Shown: positions 34,600-45,639 of the stretch, piece after piece
How positions within the stretch are numbered: position 1 is the stretch's first letter
How the letters are laid out: each line of letters begins with the position of its first letter
Assembly: GCA_023213395.1 (NCBI GenBank)
Contig: CM041465.1
Location: 11,098,001 to 11,162,000, forward strand
Reading direction: 5' to 3'
DNA: 64,000 nucleotides
Origin: Cycas panzhihuaensis
Taxonomy: Eukaryota; Cycadophyta
Program-made: the position numbers and the translations under genes
Notes under the pieces: model-generated
Told to the model about the DNA's origin: nothing
Seen by the model: the letters and a program-made list of their open reading frames with translations, nothing else
Database searches by the model: none

Positions 34600-36150
34600 T
34601 TTGGGAAGGCCTCGGGGCCATTAGGGTTCTATTTGGGTGAGTCTTAGGGAAGGGTAGGGCATCGTCTAATCATAAGTACTAGAACTAGCCATTTCTAGCC
34701 ACATCCAATCACATAATAGTCATATTGTAAACTTATTTATAATACCACTAATATATTAGTGGCACCACTAACATATTAACGGTGTGCAACAATTAGAGAA
34801 GGGCAGACACAAATGGTAGTGGGGTAGTAACAACAATACAAAATAATAAAATATAAATAATGAAAGGGTGAGAAGGGGGAGTAAACCCTAGTAGGGGCTT
34901 GGGACTTCTCCCTAAAGGTCTATGCACCAACCTAGGACCACTCTATATGCCGACAACTAGTAGAAACACATGATCAAGTCACCCAACATGGTTAAAATCT
35001 CAAGAAAATGATGCCAATCAAGGTGCCAGAATATAAAGAGAGGCTAGGCAGTGAATCTTAATAAGGTACATAGAGAAATCTCATAGTAAGCAAGCAATGG
35101 GGTGCACCTATCTACCAAAAACTCTTAATAAACTATGCTAGATTAATAGAGGGATAGATAAGATAGAGAGAATAGAGGTAGGTGCAATGAAGTAGGTCAA
35201 GGTGTATATAGGTTAGGCTATGGAGGCCCATGAGTACCTATAGTTAGAAGGGAGATTACCTAGAAGCTATCATGCCATTGGACTAGAGTCCTAGTCATCA
35301 TAGGTAGTGTCATATATAGGGAAGCTAACTAAGCAAATCAATCAAGCACTCAAGTAGCCATACAAACATCATATACCATAATAACTATTAAAATGTAATA
35401 AAGGGTAAGAGATAGAATGTATACCTGATTATACTTGTGTGATATTACCCCAATCTATTCCTAGTAACTAGGAAACACTACCCCCTTGGTAGCAAAACCT
35501 CATTGCTCAAAAGTGTCATATGATAGTGAATGTTGTCAACACAATCTCATTAGTAGTAGTATGTAAAGATCATATGTCAGCAACCAAGGTGAGTGGCGAG
35601 TGTCACAATAAATCATATGGATGGGAGACATATGTTTGGACAAGGAAGAGGAGGTGTGGCTCAGTCAATCCTTAAGGTATAGAGCCCTAGACCCAAGTCA
35701 TATGTAGGATGATAAGAAGGTAACTCAGGGGTTGTCCATGGTAACACCTAGGTGGGTTACATGACCCTGAAGAATAAAATGAGACTGAAATCCCTATAAG
35801 AAATAAGAGAGTAGTAAAAGAGGGAAGGGGATGGGGGGATGCCCTATCACCTTCACATATAAGATATACATAGTTTCAATGTAATCTAGAAATAATATAA
35901 ACATAATCTAGAAAGCTATAAATGTAGTTGAAAAAGCATGTAAAAATTATACCACAAATGGTATAAATATCAAGTAAAGAAACAAACTTATGGTTACCAT
36001 AGTTTAGCCTCGTCAGTGTCCTACTTTCAAGGGGTGCAAGAGTGGTCATAAGAAGGGATAGATAATAATATAAATATTTATGTAAGGAGCTAACCTACTA
36101 GGTTACTTGGGGAGGACCATCTAGGAGAGGGAGATGATGCTTAAGAATAA
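34600..36150 (-). mobile_element. Old gypsy 3' region H, left part
   Basis: Degraded copy of the 3' region of element T. Shared landmarks are TGGTTACCATAGTTTAGCCTC (about 35982; T about 54057), GGCGAGTGTC (about 35597; T about 53888), and AGGAAACACTACC (about 35468; T about 53764). H is interrupted at 36150 by element C and resumes at 50672. It is much more AT-rich than T. Confidence 0.72.
34745..34762. promoter_or_regulatory. 18-bp perfect palindrome beside a TATA-like box in H
   Basis: CCACTAATATATTAGTGG is its own reverse complement. On the minus strand, the strand of H, it is followed within four bases by TTATAAATAAG, a good TATA box. The placement resembles the palindrome in the T LTR region (53268-53299). 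Confidence 0.6.
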
Positions 36151-36463
36151 TGAAAGAAAGATGGATTTAGGAAATAAATCACTCACATGCATACAATGGA
36201 AATGGAGAATGAAAAAGAGATGAAAACGAGATATGAGAGTAAAGCTTAGAGGTGAGAATGAATAAAAACTCCCTCTTTGAAATTTTGCCTTTTATTATTA
36301 AGGGTAAACATTAGGATTAGGATTTTCCCACCTAATGACATGAACTTGAAATTACAACTAAATATACATAAAGTACATTTCACTAAGAGACTAATGCTAA
36401 CAATATACCCTAAGGTCACTTAATTAATTTACATAAATGACCTTGATGCATTAACCTCTTTTA
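36151..36463 (-). repeat. 3' LTR of element C
   Basis: Minus strand begins TAAAAGAGGTTAATG (TGAAAGAGG in A) and ends CTTTCTTTCA. The purine tract GGGGGG lies just outside at about 36465-36473. Confidence 0.9.
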
Positions 36464-36474
36464 ATCCCCCCTTA
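36464..36474 (-). other. Polypurine tract of element C
   Basis: On the minus strand TAAGGGGGGAT precedes the LTR. Confidence 0.88.
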
Positions 36475-36960
36475 ATGGTGGAAGGTCATTTTCAGAAAAT
36501 ATATTCTATGAGGTCTTCATTTGAGCCTTATTATTATATTAATGAAATTTTTGTGGGAAAACCCTCATGGAGAATAAAAATCCATAGACTTTCTAAGATC
36601 TATAGCCCATGTTATAAATAAAAATGGGTAAGGTGACTCTTGATGTAGCCTGATAGTGAAGCAAATTAATTTTGTAGCTTGATCTGCTAAGTCTTCATAT
36701 ACTATTTGGTCATCCCCTATGCCCTTTCAGGTTTTCATAGGTTTTAATTTTCTAAAACTAGTACAATCCATATCCTTCCATGCCTACATAGGGCTTTTAT
36801 AAATAGGATAGAGTAGAGACTTACTCTTATTCTTCCATGACCATAAGGGGTTTTCATGAATAGAATAGAGTATAATGATCATGTTGCCATCTTCTTTGAT
36901 TAGTCAAAGATGGAGGCCTTAAGGCTAAGTTGCCTTCGAAACTATTTAAACTTCACCCTT
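36475..36960 (-). other. 3' untranslated region of element C
   Basis: Non-coding, colinear with 9649-10120 of element A, including the tandem pair (36760-36860). Confidence 0.6.
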
Positions 36961-37650
36961 TATAGTGGTTTGGTGAAGATATCATCCACTTAATCTATTG
37001 TGGGACAATGTTCTAGTTGAATTATACCATCATGAACTAGTTCTCTAATTCTGTAGACTTTCGTATTTATATGTTTGATATGATCATGAAATACAAGATT
37101 TTTTACCATGTGGATTACTGATTGATTATCTATACAAAGACTAGTAGGACTTATTTGGGTGATATTCAATGTTTCCAATAATTTTCTAAGTCATATCACC
37201 TCCTTATTGGTCTTAGAAGTAGTAATGTATTCAACTTTGGTAGTTAAATTAGCAACTATCTTCTATCGTCTAAATCTCCATGATATTGGTGTTGTTCTAA
37301 GAATTGTTACATACACAGATGTAGATCTTCCTATATCTTTGTTTCCTATAAAGTCTAAGTCTGTGTATGTAGAAAGCTTAAATTTATTATTAGGTTCATA
37401 CAACAAACCAAATTTGCTAGTTGTCTTTAGGTATTCTAACACTCGAAAAGCAACCTGCCAGTGATTCTGCTTAGGATTTGTCATGAATCATGTAAGAATG
37501 TAGACAAAGCCTGTAATATATAGCCTTATATCAGTAGTGTAGATAAGACTACCTATAAGTTTCCTATAGAGTATTGCATCTAACTCCCTAGTGTCACCAT
37601 CAGCTAAGAGTTTGGTATTAGGGTCCATAAGTAAAGCTAATAGTCGAGTA
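36961..37650 (-). pseudogene. Element C RNase H and Pol end
   Basis: Contains NPKQNHWQVAFRVLEYLK, TSKFGLLYEPNNKFKLSTYT with a DLDF box, and GRSTSVYVT. Then come ETLNITQISPTSLCIDNQSV, FHDHIKHINTKVYRIRELVH and IIQLEHCPTID. The acidic CIDNQ position is kept. Broken by stops and at least one frame change. Confidence 0.84.
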
Positions 37651-38440
37651 TCTTCTAACTAAAACTTAGTTAGAAGATCATTGATGTATTTATCTTAGGA
37701 GAGGAAAAATTTTCTATTCTTTTGTATTACTTCAATTTTCAAGTAATATTTCATCAAACTGAGGTCAAACAATTCGAACATTTGCCAAGGTCCTTTTTTA
37801 GTTGGCTTATTACCTGTTCACTATTATGTATTACTAGTATGTCATCTACAAAGATTATGAGATAAGTGACTTTGTCCTTTTAGCATTTGATGAATAGTGT
37901 TATATTAATATCTTAGTAGTAATAAACCTTGTATCTAAGTTATCTTATTCTTTTAGACAACTTAGTAAACCAAATACAAGGGGCTTGTTTAAGGTCATAC
38001 AAAGACTTTTTGAGTCTACAAACCTTATGCTCTTGATATTCGATCTCATATCCTTCTAGCTAAGCCATGTAAATTTATTCTTCAAGATCCCCATTGAGAA
38101 ACATAGTCTTAATATCAAGCTGGTAGATTTTCTAGCCCTATTAAGTAGCTAAGGCCATAAGAGTTCTAATTGTAGGCCACTTGGTTATAGGTGAAAAGAC
38201 TTCAGTGTAGTTGATGCCTTCTCTTTGTGTAAATCCTTTAGCTCCCAACCTTACCTTGTGTTTTTCAAGGGTGTTGTCTGAATTGTATTTATTTTTAAAC
38301 ACCCATTTATTTTGAATTATCTTTCTACCAAGTGGTAGATTAATAAGCTCCCATATACTTTTCTTTATGAGAGATTGGTATTCTTTATTCATTATATTTC
38401 TCCAAACTATATATTTCATATCTTCTTGGTATAAGAGGAT
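37651..38440 (-). pseudogene. Element C reverse transcriptase
   Basis: The open part 38141-38419 has KYIVWRNIMNKEYQSLIKKS, LPLGRKIIQNKWVFKNKYNS and KGFTQREGINYTEVFSPITK. Further down the strand are broken copies of the SLYGLK and YLGIEV phrases. The plus-strand CATCTACAAAGATTATG near 37843 encodes an IFVDDM box, so the catalytic Asp pair appears kept. Confidence 0.84.
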
Positions 38441-38656
38441 TTCTTCATTAAGAGTAAGGTGTAATTCTGTTAGTTCAAACTCAGTATATAATAATTCTTA
38501 CATCCTTGCTCTATGGGCACTTCGAGTGTCAATTTTATCCACTTCATCCGGTCATATGTCCTTGTTGAGTTGACAAGATTCATGAGATCCTTAAGTTGGG
38601 AATGCCCTCATTTCCTCAACTTCTTAGTTCTCATTTTGTTTATTAAAATGATTATT

Positions 38657-38863
38657 TTATGAGGAGAATGTTGATGCACCTGGGGAAGATGGTCCTTCTA
38701 CCACTATTTTGCCTTTGTCAATTGAAGGTGGAGAGAATGATTCCTCTATAATAGCTTTACCTTTATCAACTCTACTATCTTCAAATGATGGTACTGGATG
38801 TACACTCATCAATTTAGAGTTATAGCTTATATCCTCTAAGGCTCTATTGTTAGCTTCTAACAA
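38657..38863 (-). pseudogene. Element C Pol linker
   Basis: Same Ser/Pro/Asp-rich linker as in element A (7682-7921), with DKGKAIIEESFSPPSIDKGK. Confidence 0.7.
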
Positions 38864-38869
38864 TACTTA

Positions 38870-39800
38870 GAATCTGAACATCATACTTGATAATATTATT
38901 GTAGTGGTGTGAGGGTGTTTTACAGTCTAGTCTAAGTAACTAATCCTCTGTCTTCGTAAAAATGACATCTTTAGTAACGATGACTTTTTATTGTAAAGGT
39001 ATAAAGACTTTATACCCTTTCTTGTCCATAGGGTATCCAATAAAGATGCCTTTAAGTTCCCTTGGCTAGAGTTTATTTCGATCTACTTCTAGAATGTGGT
39101 GATAACATATAGAGCCAAAAATTTTGAAGTAATGAATAATGGGGGCTTGTCCTAACCACTTTTCATTAGGTGATTGTCCTTCTTTTGATGAGCTAATAGC
39201 ATTGATATAATAAATAATTATCCAAATATCTTTGATCCATATGTAGATAAGTATATTTTTGTATACCAACATAGCTTGAACCATATTCATGATTATCCTG
39301 TTCATGTGCTCGATAACTCTATTTTACTATGGGGTACCTGCTATTATTATTTGATGTTTAATGTCATTGTCTCAAAGGTAGATTTCAAACTTGTATGAGG
39401 TATATTCACCACCATTATCAGTTCAAAGATATTTAAATTGATAACCTTACTCTTTTTTAGTACAAGATTTGAATTCTTTGAATACATAGAAGGCTTCATT
39501 TTTCTTATGTAGAAAAGCTGCCCATACTTTCCTAGTGAAATCATTAATGAAAGAAATGTAATATAACTTGCCCTTTAGCAAAAAAAATCAGTATTAGTTC
39601 ACATAGATCAAAGTGTACTAATTATAATGAATGGCTCAATTTCCAATTGACTTTTAGGAAAGGGTTATTGATAAGATTTGGCAATGATACAAGCTTCACA
39701 TTTGAAGGGCTTGGAGGAGAACTTAGGAAGACTTGGAAGAGTGTTACAAAGATCTCTAAGTCTATTGATGTGAATATGGCCAATGTGAGCATGCTAAAGA
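38870..39800 (-). pseudogene. Element C integrase
   Basis: Reading down the minus strand: a zinc part with HIGHIHINRLRDL and FKCEACIIAKS, then core fragments, then MNRIIMNMVQAMLVYKN, YIWIKDIWIIIYYIN, FKIFGSICYHHILEVDRNKL and GIFIGYPMDKKGYKVF. Colinear with A and B. Stops and at least two frame changes. Confidence 0.84.
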
Positions 39801-39959
39801 GATTATAGTGTTAACATTGGGTGGGTTAAGATGATATTAAATACAAATTCTTCATCAGCATACGAGCTTTAGGCACAATGAGCTTCAGAAGATGGACAGT
39901 CATTTAGTCAAAAAACTTTACCAGTGAGTTGTATAATCAAGACCACTTGATCAATTCAA

Positions 39960-40310
39960 GGGTGAATGACCTAGATAATCTAATTATTTATGGTTACACT
40001 CAAATTAAATCCATGAGAGATGAGTGTAGATAAGGAGAGTAGGTTTTATTTGAGATTGGATATGTATAGGACATCAAGCAATGTAAACTCTCTTAAGCCT
40101 AGGAGTTTTAGATGAATGTTACTAATTCCTTCAATAGGTTGTTATAATTTATCAGCCATGTGAAAAACTCCTAAAACATTTGAGTCAAATGTTTGATATA
40201 GACTATGATTATATATCATATGTTAAGTCGCTTTTATATCCATGATCCACTGTCTAGCAATTGAAGCATCACTATTTACAATTCCAATAGGACTTGGTAT
40301 TGGTAAAGGG
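39960..40310 (-). pseudogene. Element C protease, active site altered
   Basis: The motif near 40225-40260 reads RQWIMDIKAT, so the Thr-Gly of Asp-Thr-Gly is Ile-Lys. Further on, LLSLSTLISHGFNLSVTINN is the conserved protease end. Not functional. Confidence 0.82.
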
Positions 40311-40499
40311 AATTCACAAGTGATATATCCACATCAAGCTTTAAAGTATCTTTGTATTTGGTCAATGGTATTTGATATTGAAGATCCCTTAATTCTTTGA
40401 AAGTGTACTTGTACAAAACCTATACTACTAAACAATTCTTCACAAGTTTCTTTGATCTTATGAGCTCTATGTTTTGGTTAAAACTTGGCCAACTTATAA

Positions 40500-41198
40500 A
40501 TGGTAGTTTTGTAATCTTTTACAAAGTGTCCATTATGGTTATATCGATCACACATAATAGTTTGATTGTTAGTCCCTAGAGAAGTACTACTTCAGTTTAG
40601 CTATCTTAGTTTTTGTTGAGGTAGCCCTTAGCTTTGAGACCATCGAGGTTGTGATTGAGAGTTTGGTTGACCTTGTGGATGATTTTCTATGTTTCTTCCT
40701 CTTCCTCTTTATTGGTTCTTTTTTCTACCACAAGAGGGACCTTGATTTTTTATGTAGTAAGCTTCTTCTTCCACCTCAAAGGCTACATCTAGAAGAGAGT
40801 CAGAGGCTACAAAGTTGGTATTAAAGGTCTTGTTAAATTCTATGAACTCCTCAACAAGTACTTCAAAATTGAGTGTCTTCAATGTTCTACTAGATTGAAG
40901 ACTTCCAAATAAGTTTTTATAATAAGAGATATGTAGACATGATTAGATCAAGAATGACCAAGTGATGCATTGGGTCTTAAAATCTTTATCAATTTCTCGT
41001 TTTATTGGTCTAAGGAGATTTATTATTTTATGAACTCGTCCCTTCTGCATTTTTAGTTTATTTATTTTCAGAATAAAATGAACAAATTCTAAGTTTGACT
41101 TGGTATCAAAGTTCTTCTTGAAAACTTCAAGGACCTTCCAGGCTGTATTATGTTGCTCTTCATTAATCAAGTTATGCAATGAGTGATCAGTAACCAAT
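40500..41198 (-). pseudogene. Element C Gag, C-terminal part
   Basis: LLVTDHSLHNLINEEQHNTAW, VLEVFKKNFDTKSNLEFVHF, LLRPIKREIDKDFKTQCITW and the later Gag parts match element A. The knuckle near 40505-40560 has CDRYNHNGHFVKDY, with two Cys changed to Tyr. The 5' end of this gag lies at 48180-48425, on the other side of element D. Bases 41199-41203 (AGAAT) are the left duplication of D. Confidence 0.86.
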
Positions 41199-41203
41199 AG
41201 AAT

Positions 41204-41630
41204 TATTAAGATTATTAATGTTACTTTTTATTTAAGTCACATGTGTAAATTTATATTTAAGTGATTTTAATATTTAAAGTTTAGAGTTTATTTAATTGTT
41301 ATGTGAAAGGTTGTTAGAATACACAATTGCCCATTTCAACAAATCTTTCTTGTTATTGATATCTTCTCTTAGATTCAAGGAGGTGGTTTTGAGAATCTAG
41401 GAGGTTGTCTAAAGCCTGTTCCAAAGGCTAGTTTGTCATACATAGGTGGTATTGTTTATGGTCCTTTGTATAGCCTATTATTTAATAAAATCTTAAAATT
41501 TAGGAGGTGGTTTTCCTTCCCTAGAAGGGGTTTTCCACCTGTCACATCTTGTGTACTTGTGCAATATCTGATTTTACTTATGTATTTGTCTATTTGATCC
41601 TATGATATTGTGCCTGTACCTATTCTCACA
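41204..41630 (+). repeat. 5' LTR of element D
   Basis: Starts TATTAAGATTATTAATG (TGTTAGGATT in the 3' copy) and ends TATTCTCACA. 427 bp. Confidence 0.92.
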
Positions 41631-41647
41631 TGGTATCAGAGCTAAGG
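41631..41647 (+). other. Primer binding site of element D
   Basis: TGGTATCAGAGCTAAGG immediately after the LTR, a perfect initiator-Met tRNA core. Confidence 0.92.
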
Positions 41648-41772
41648 ACATTCAAAACACCCTTGCAACGATACACCTCCATGTCATATTTGCCTTCCTA
41701 AAGAAGCATTCCAAGCCATATATTCACCTAGTTTCTATGTATTTTGTCAATTAATATTTGAATTTTATATTA

Positions 41773-42330
41773 TCAAGAGGGAAATATTGTATAGACTTGT
41801 GTTCCTTCATTTCCATGGAAGCCAAGATTATCATCCTCATCAAGAATGGTTGATCCATGCTTCGTTATGCATATTATTTTTATTTTACCATCATGAGCAC
41901 TACTACTTGGCTGCAATCTACTCTTAGCTAACAATGCTTCTAGGTGTGCAACATGCATGGCATCATATGCCTTGCAGTTTAGAATTTTGTTCAAATCTAT
42001 TTGGCACTGGACTAAGGGTATAATAAGTGTTAAGGATTTGATATTGTGAATGTCTTTTTGTAAATCCTCTAAAACCTGTGACTTCTTAATATCTCCATGT
42101 TCTACAACAATCTAATCAACCTTATTGAGTACAACCACATCCACAAATGCTATCTGTAGAGGAGGAAATGATTCTAGAAGTGCACCTGTTTCACGTGGCT
42201 CAACAAGTTATGAATGGAGATTTTTAGCATCTACAACAGTGATGATGGAGTCAAGACAAATAGAAGATTCGAGTTGATCATCCACCCAGAGCAAAGATAC
42301 CACTAGACTAGGATTAGCAGTGCCCATATC
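41773..42330 (-). pseudogene. COBW/CobW-type GTPase gene, middle piece (antisense to D)
   Basis: About 185 codons in one frame with two internal stops. It reads TANPSLVVSLLWVDDQLESS, CLDSIITVVDAKNL, QIAFVDVVVLNKVD (NKVD at 42115-42126, the guanine-recognition box), CQIDLNKILNCKAYDAMHVA and HLEALL. This is the central part of plant COBW-domain (CBWD/ZNG1-like) proteins, metal-handling G3E GTPases. No intron is seen. It lies opposite to element D and back to back with the next feature. It ends before the CobW C-terminal domain. Confidence 0.85.
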
Positions 42331-42838
42331 TCCACAGGATACCACTTCAATCAATGAAGTAAATGGATATAAAGATGCAAAGCCTGTCGGGGTTACAATA
42401 ATCATCGGTTATTTAGGCATTGGCAAATTCACTCTGGTGAATTACATATTGAAGGCAGAGCAGGGTAAGAAGATTGCAGTGATATTAAATAAATTCAGGG
42501 AAGAGGTTGGCATGGAGAGAGTGATGATAAATGAGAGAGAAGAAGGAGCACTAGTTCAAGAATGGGTTGATCTTACTAATTCATGTGTATACTGCACTAT
42601 TAAGCATAGCTCCTCACCACTCTTTCTAAGGCTCCAAGCTAGAGAAAGATACCACCACCTTGCCAAAGAATCAAATGCCATCGTTGATGCCTCCATAATG
42701 ATCTACAATGAGACAGATGCTCCTCCCCAATCAACCTGTAACATGCATTGCCGCTGCAAATCAGTTTACCAGGTATGGTTTCAACCTTACCTTCCCAATG
42801 GACCCCATTTATTTTTTCAATTTCATTTTATTTTATAA
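42320..42838 (+). pseudogene. COBW/CobW-type GTPase gene, N-terminal piece (sense in D)
   Basis: 172 codons open from an ATG. Residues 23-94 match the N-terminus of COBW proteins: VGVTIIIGYLGIGKFTLVNY is the P-loop region (residues 30-38), followed by GKKIAVILNKF, INEREEGALVQEWV and NSCVYCTIKHS. The P-loop Ser after Lys is Phe37, and the CxCC metal motif is C89-V-Y-C92. The part after residue 98 is unclear and may include a cryptic splice site (CAG/GTATGG near 42770). The partner piece lies inverted to the left, so the original order has been rearranged. Unlikely to be an active GTPase. Confidence 0.85.
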
Positions 42839-42849
42839 ATTTAACAAAC

Positions 42850-42883
42850 TCGTCAGGTCTGTGTCACCCTAATCCTGTATATA

Positions 42884-42919
<36 letters not shown>

Positions 42920-43930
42920 TATATATATACACATATTTAATTTAACCTTAGGGTAAGTTATATATATATTCCCCCCAATTACCCTTTAATAATTAAAATC
43001 AACATTTCCTTATTACATTTCAAAATAAAATCAACATCTTTCCCTTCCTCTATTACATTTGACTCGCAAATTAAAATAAACCCCCCTTCTATAACACTTA
43101 GTATATAAATTAAATTGATCCCTCCCTTCCTTACTTCATTTCATTTTTTGTTACATTCCTTCCCCCCAACACCTTATTAACCTTTTTATAACATTTGATT
43201 TACCCCTTTAATATAAATTCTTCCTCCTCTATATTAATAACTTCTTTTTTGTTAAATTCACATCCACACTTTATCATTTTTTTTATTATTATTATAAGTA
43301 ATATATAAATAAAAATCCCTCCCTTTTAACTTTTTTTTTAAAGTTAAAATAACCCTTCCTCTCTATATTATAATTGGTATACAAATAAATTATTCTCCCC
43401 TTCACCTTTTTTAATCCTCTCTTTACAATATAAGGTTTTTATAACCTTTTCTAAATAGTGTATATATATAGACATTTATAAATATATACCTTTTTAATAA
43501 TAAAATCTAATTAACTTAGGCAAAGTTAATTCACCTCTCCTTGATTATTTTTCAAATTAAATTTTATGCCTTCAACATCATTTTCATTTTAAGACACTAA
43601 AATAAATCATTTACAAAGTAAAATACTCATTAGTTATTTTAAATTTTATTTGCTAATTAACAAAAGTAAAATAATAATAAAGGAATTTAAAGAAAACACT
43701 TAATTTGTTAAGGTGAATTATTATTTTTAAGGAGGACTATTTATCTTTTAAGAAAAATGGGAACATGTAATTCTTTTTGAAGGTAAAGGTATTTATTTAT
43801 CCTATTATGTTTTTCAGTCTTTAATCATGACTATAAAATGTTAATTTGATGTTTGGTAACCTTACTTAGTGATTATTTTTTCACCTACTCTTATATATTT
43901 TAAATGAAACTCAATTTCCAATATAGCTTT
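42850..43930 (+). other. AT-rich pyrimidine-biased spacer in the D leader
   Basis: No gene. Contains a TATA/TGTA microsatellite (about 42878-42930) and many TTCC/CCCTTCC words separated by AT-rich runs. Its composition differs from the flanks and it could be intron or flank carried in with the COBW piece. Confidence 0.55.
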
Positions 43931-43931
43931 A

Positions 43932-44507
43932 ATGTCATGGACAACCACCTGCATTCCAATTCTAGTGTTAACCAGCTCAAACTATGCCGACTGGAGGAAT
44001 CACATATCCCATCATCTTAAACAGCAAAAGATGTGGCGATATGTAACAAGTGAATTTAAAAAACCAAAAAATGAAAATATAGAAAGTTATATGGTATATC
44101 TGATGAACTCAGATTCAACCTTAGGCACCATATTGAATTCACTTTCACCAAAAATCGGTCAGCAGTTTTCTGATGTCTTAGAACAGCAACTGTATGACCT
44201 TAATTATGATGATTTTTCTAAGGTTGAGGATTTTTTATGCAAAATTCAACTAATTAATAAAGATATAGGTAACTATATTAAATCCAAAACTAAAGAAGGT
44301 GATACTGAAAAAATAATCACTCATGCTAAAGATGATGATATGCTCATTCGTCTAGCAATAAACAAATTACCAAAATATTTTAATTTTTTTAAAACAGCCA
44401 GACAACAAGCTAGCAATCCTCCTATAACATTTAATCAGTTGAAAAATAAACTGATAGAATATCAAACCATATTAATTCAGATAGGCATATTAAAAGATCC
44501 TTCCTAG
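43932..44507 (+). CDS. Element D Gag (capsid part), 191 codons without a stop
   Basis: The ATG at 43935 or the upstream frame opens MSWTTTCIPILVL, then SNYADWRNHISHHLKQQKMW, the N-terminal copia Gag phrase. Later parts include NSDSTLGTILNSLSPKIGQQ, DDMLIRLAINKLPKYFNFF and ITFNQLKNKLIEYQTIL. It is unbroken up to TAG 44505-44507. No zinc knuckle or protease follows; integrase begins within about 70 bases. A deletion has removed the middle of the polyprotein. Confidence 0.82.
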   Translation: MSWTTTCIPILVLTSSNYADWRNHISHHLKQQKMWRYVTSEFKKPKNENIESYMVYLMNSDSTLGTILNSLSPKIGQQFSDVLEQQLYDLNYDDFSKVEDFLCKIQLINKDIGNYIKSKTKEGDTEKIITHAKDDDMLIRLAINKLPKYFNFFKTARQQASNPPITFNQLKNKLIEYQTILIQIGILKDPS

Positions 44508-44573
44508 GCTTTGTTTTCTAAAACTAAGCCATAAAATAGGTAAGCAACACATGGACCCTTTTCCACATAAAAT

Positions 44574-45280
44574 CTAATTCAGAGTAAAAGTTCCACTTGA
44601 ACTTGCTCACTTTGACATATGTGGACCATTTCATGTAACATTATACTCTGGCTCTCATTATTTTGTTATATTTATTGATGACTTCTCTAGAAAATGTTGG
44701 GTTTACACACTCAAAATACATAGTCAAGTGTTTGACATTTTTATTGAATTCAAAATGCTTGTTGAAAACTAATCAAACTCAAAAATTAAAATTTTTAGAT
44801 CTAATAATGCCAAGGAATACTTAAGTGACAAATTTATTTCCTTCTGTAAAAAGTACGGAATTCAATTTTAGCACTCTGTTGCATACACTCCTCAACAAAA
44901 TGGTGTTGTTGAATGCAAGAACCACACTCTTGTTGAGTTGACTCATTGCATGTTACATATAAATAACCTTGACCTAAAGTTATGGGCAGAAGCAATTAAC
45001 TGCTCCAACTATCTTCTAAATCGTCTACCTAGTAAATGCCTACAAAACGTTACTCCAGAACAAAAATAGTCTAGAAGAAAACCTTAAGTTAATTATTTAT
45101 AAATCTTTGGAAGTATTATGTGGGGACACATTCCCAAAGAAAAACGTAAGAAACTAGATCCTAAGAGTAAAAAATACATCTTTGTTAGATACAACGAAGA
45201 AAGTAAAGCTTATAGACTTTTGGATCTAGTCATGAAATTAAATTTTAATTTTATGTGACGTTATAATTGATGAAGAAGGA
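44574..45280 (+). pseudogene. Element D integrase core
   Basis: VPLELAHFDICGPFHVTLYS, FVIFIDDFSRKCWVYTLK, then KIFRSNNAKEYLSDKF, where the second catalytic Asp (TDN) is Asn. YTPQQNGVVE retains the Glu. LKLWAEAINCSNYLLNRLP and IPKEKRKKLDPKSKKYIFV follow. The N-terminal zinc domain is missing. Several stops. Confidence 0.86.
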
Positions 45281-45639
45281 TCTTCTTCAACCTCTACTTA
45301 TGTAAAACTTCTGGTTGAAAATCTGTTAACCAACACCTATTTGGTTGACCCCTCTGACAAACAAGTTAACGCTGAAATCATAGAATTCTTATCTACTCAT
45401 GTCCAGAATTGGACTCTATCTGAACCTACTGAAATAAACACTTCTTCTCAATCTAGCTTTTCAAACCAACCTGTAACTACAGAAATAGGTACCAACAAAT
45501 AGTATGTCTGGGTAAAGAAAACACTTGATGACATTGGATTTAGTGTTGGTAATCCTTCAAATACCAGGCAAACATATGCCCAAAAATTACATACTAACTA
45601 TGCCTTAATAGCCAAAATAATGAACAATAATGATCCTAA

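Noticed and set aside
37159-37464. 101-codon plus-strand frame
   Set aside because: Antisense shadow of element C RNase H; the same shadow appears at 9120-9425 and 15271-15486.
41773-42838. A working COBW gene
   Set aside because: Two pieces in opposite directions, internal stops, altered P-loop and CxCC, and no C-terminal domain.
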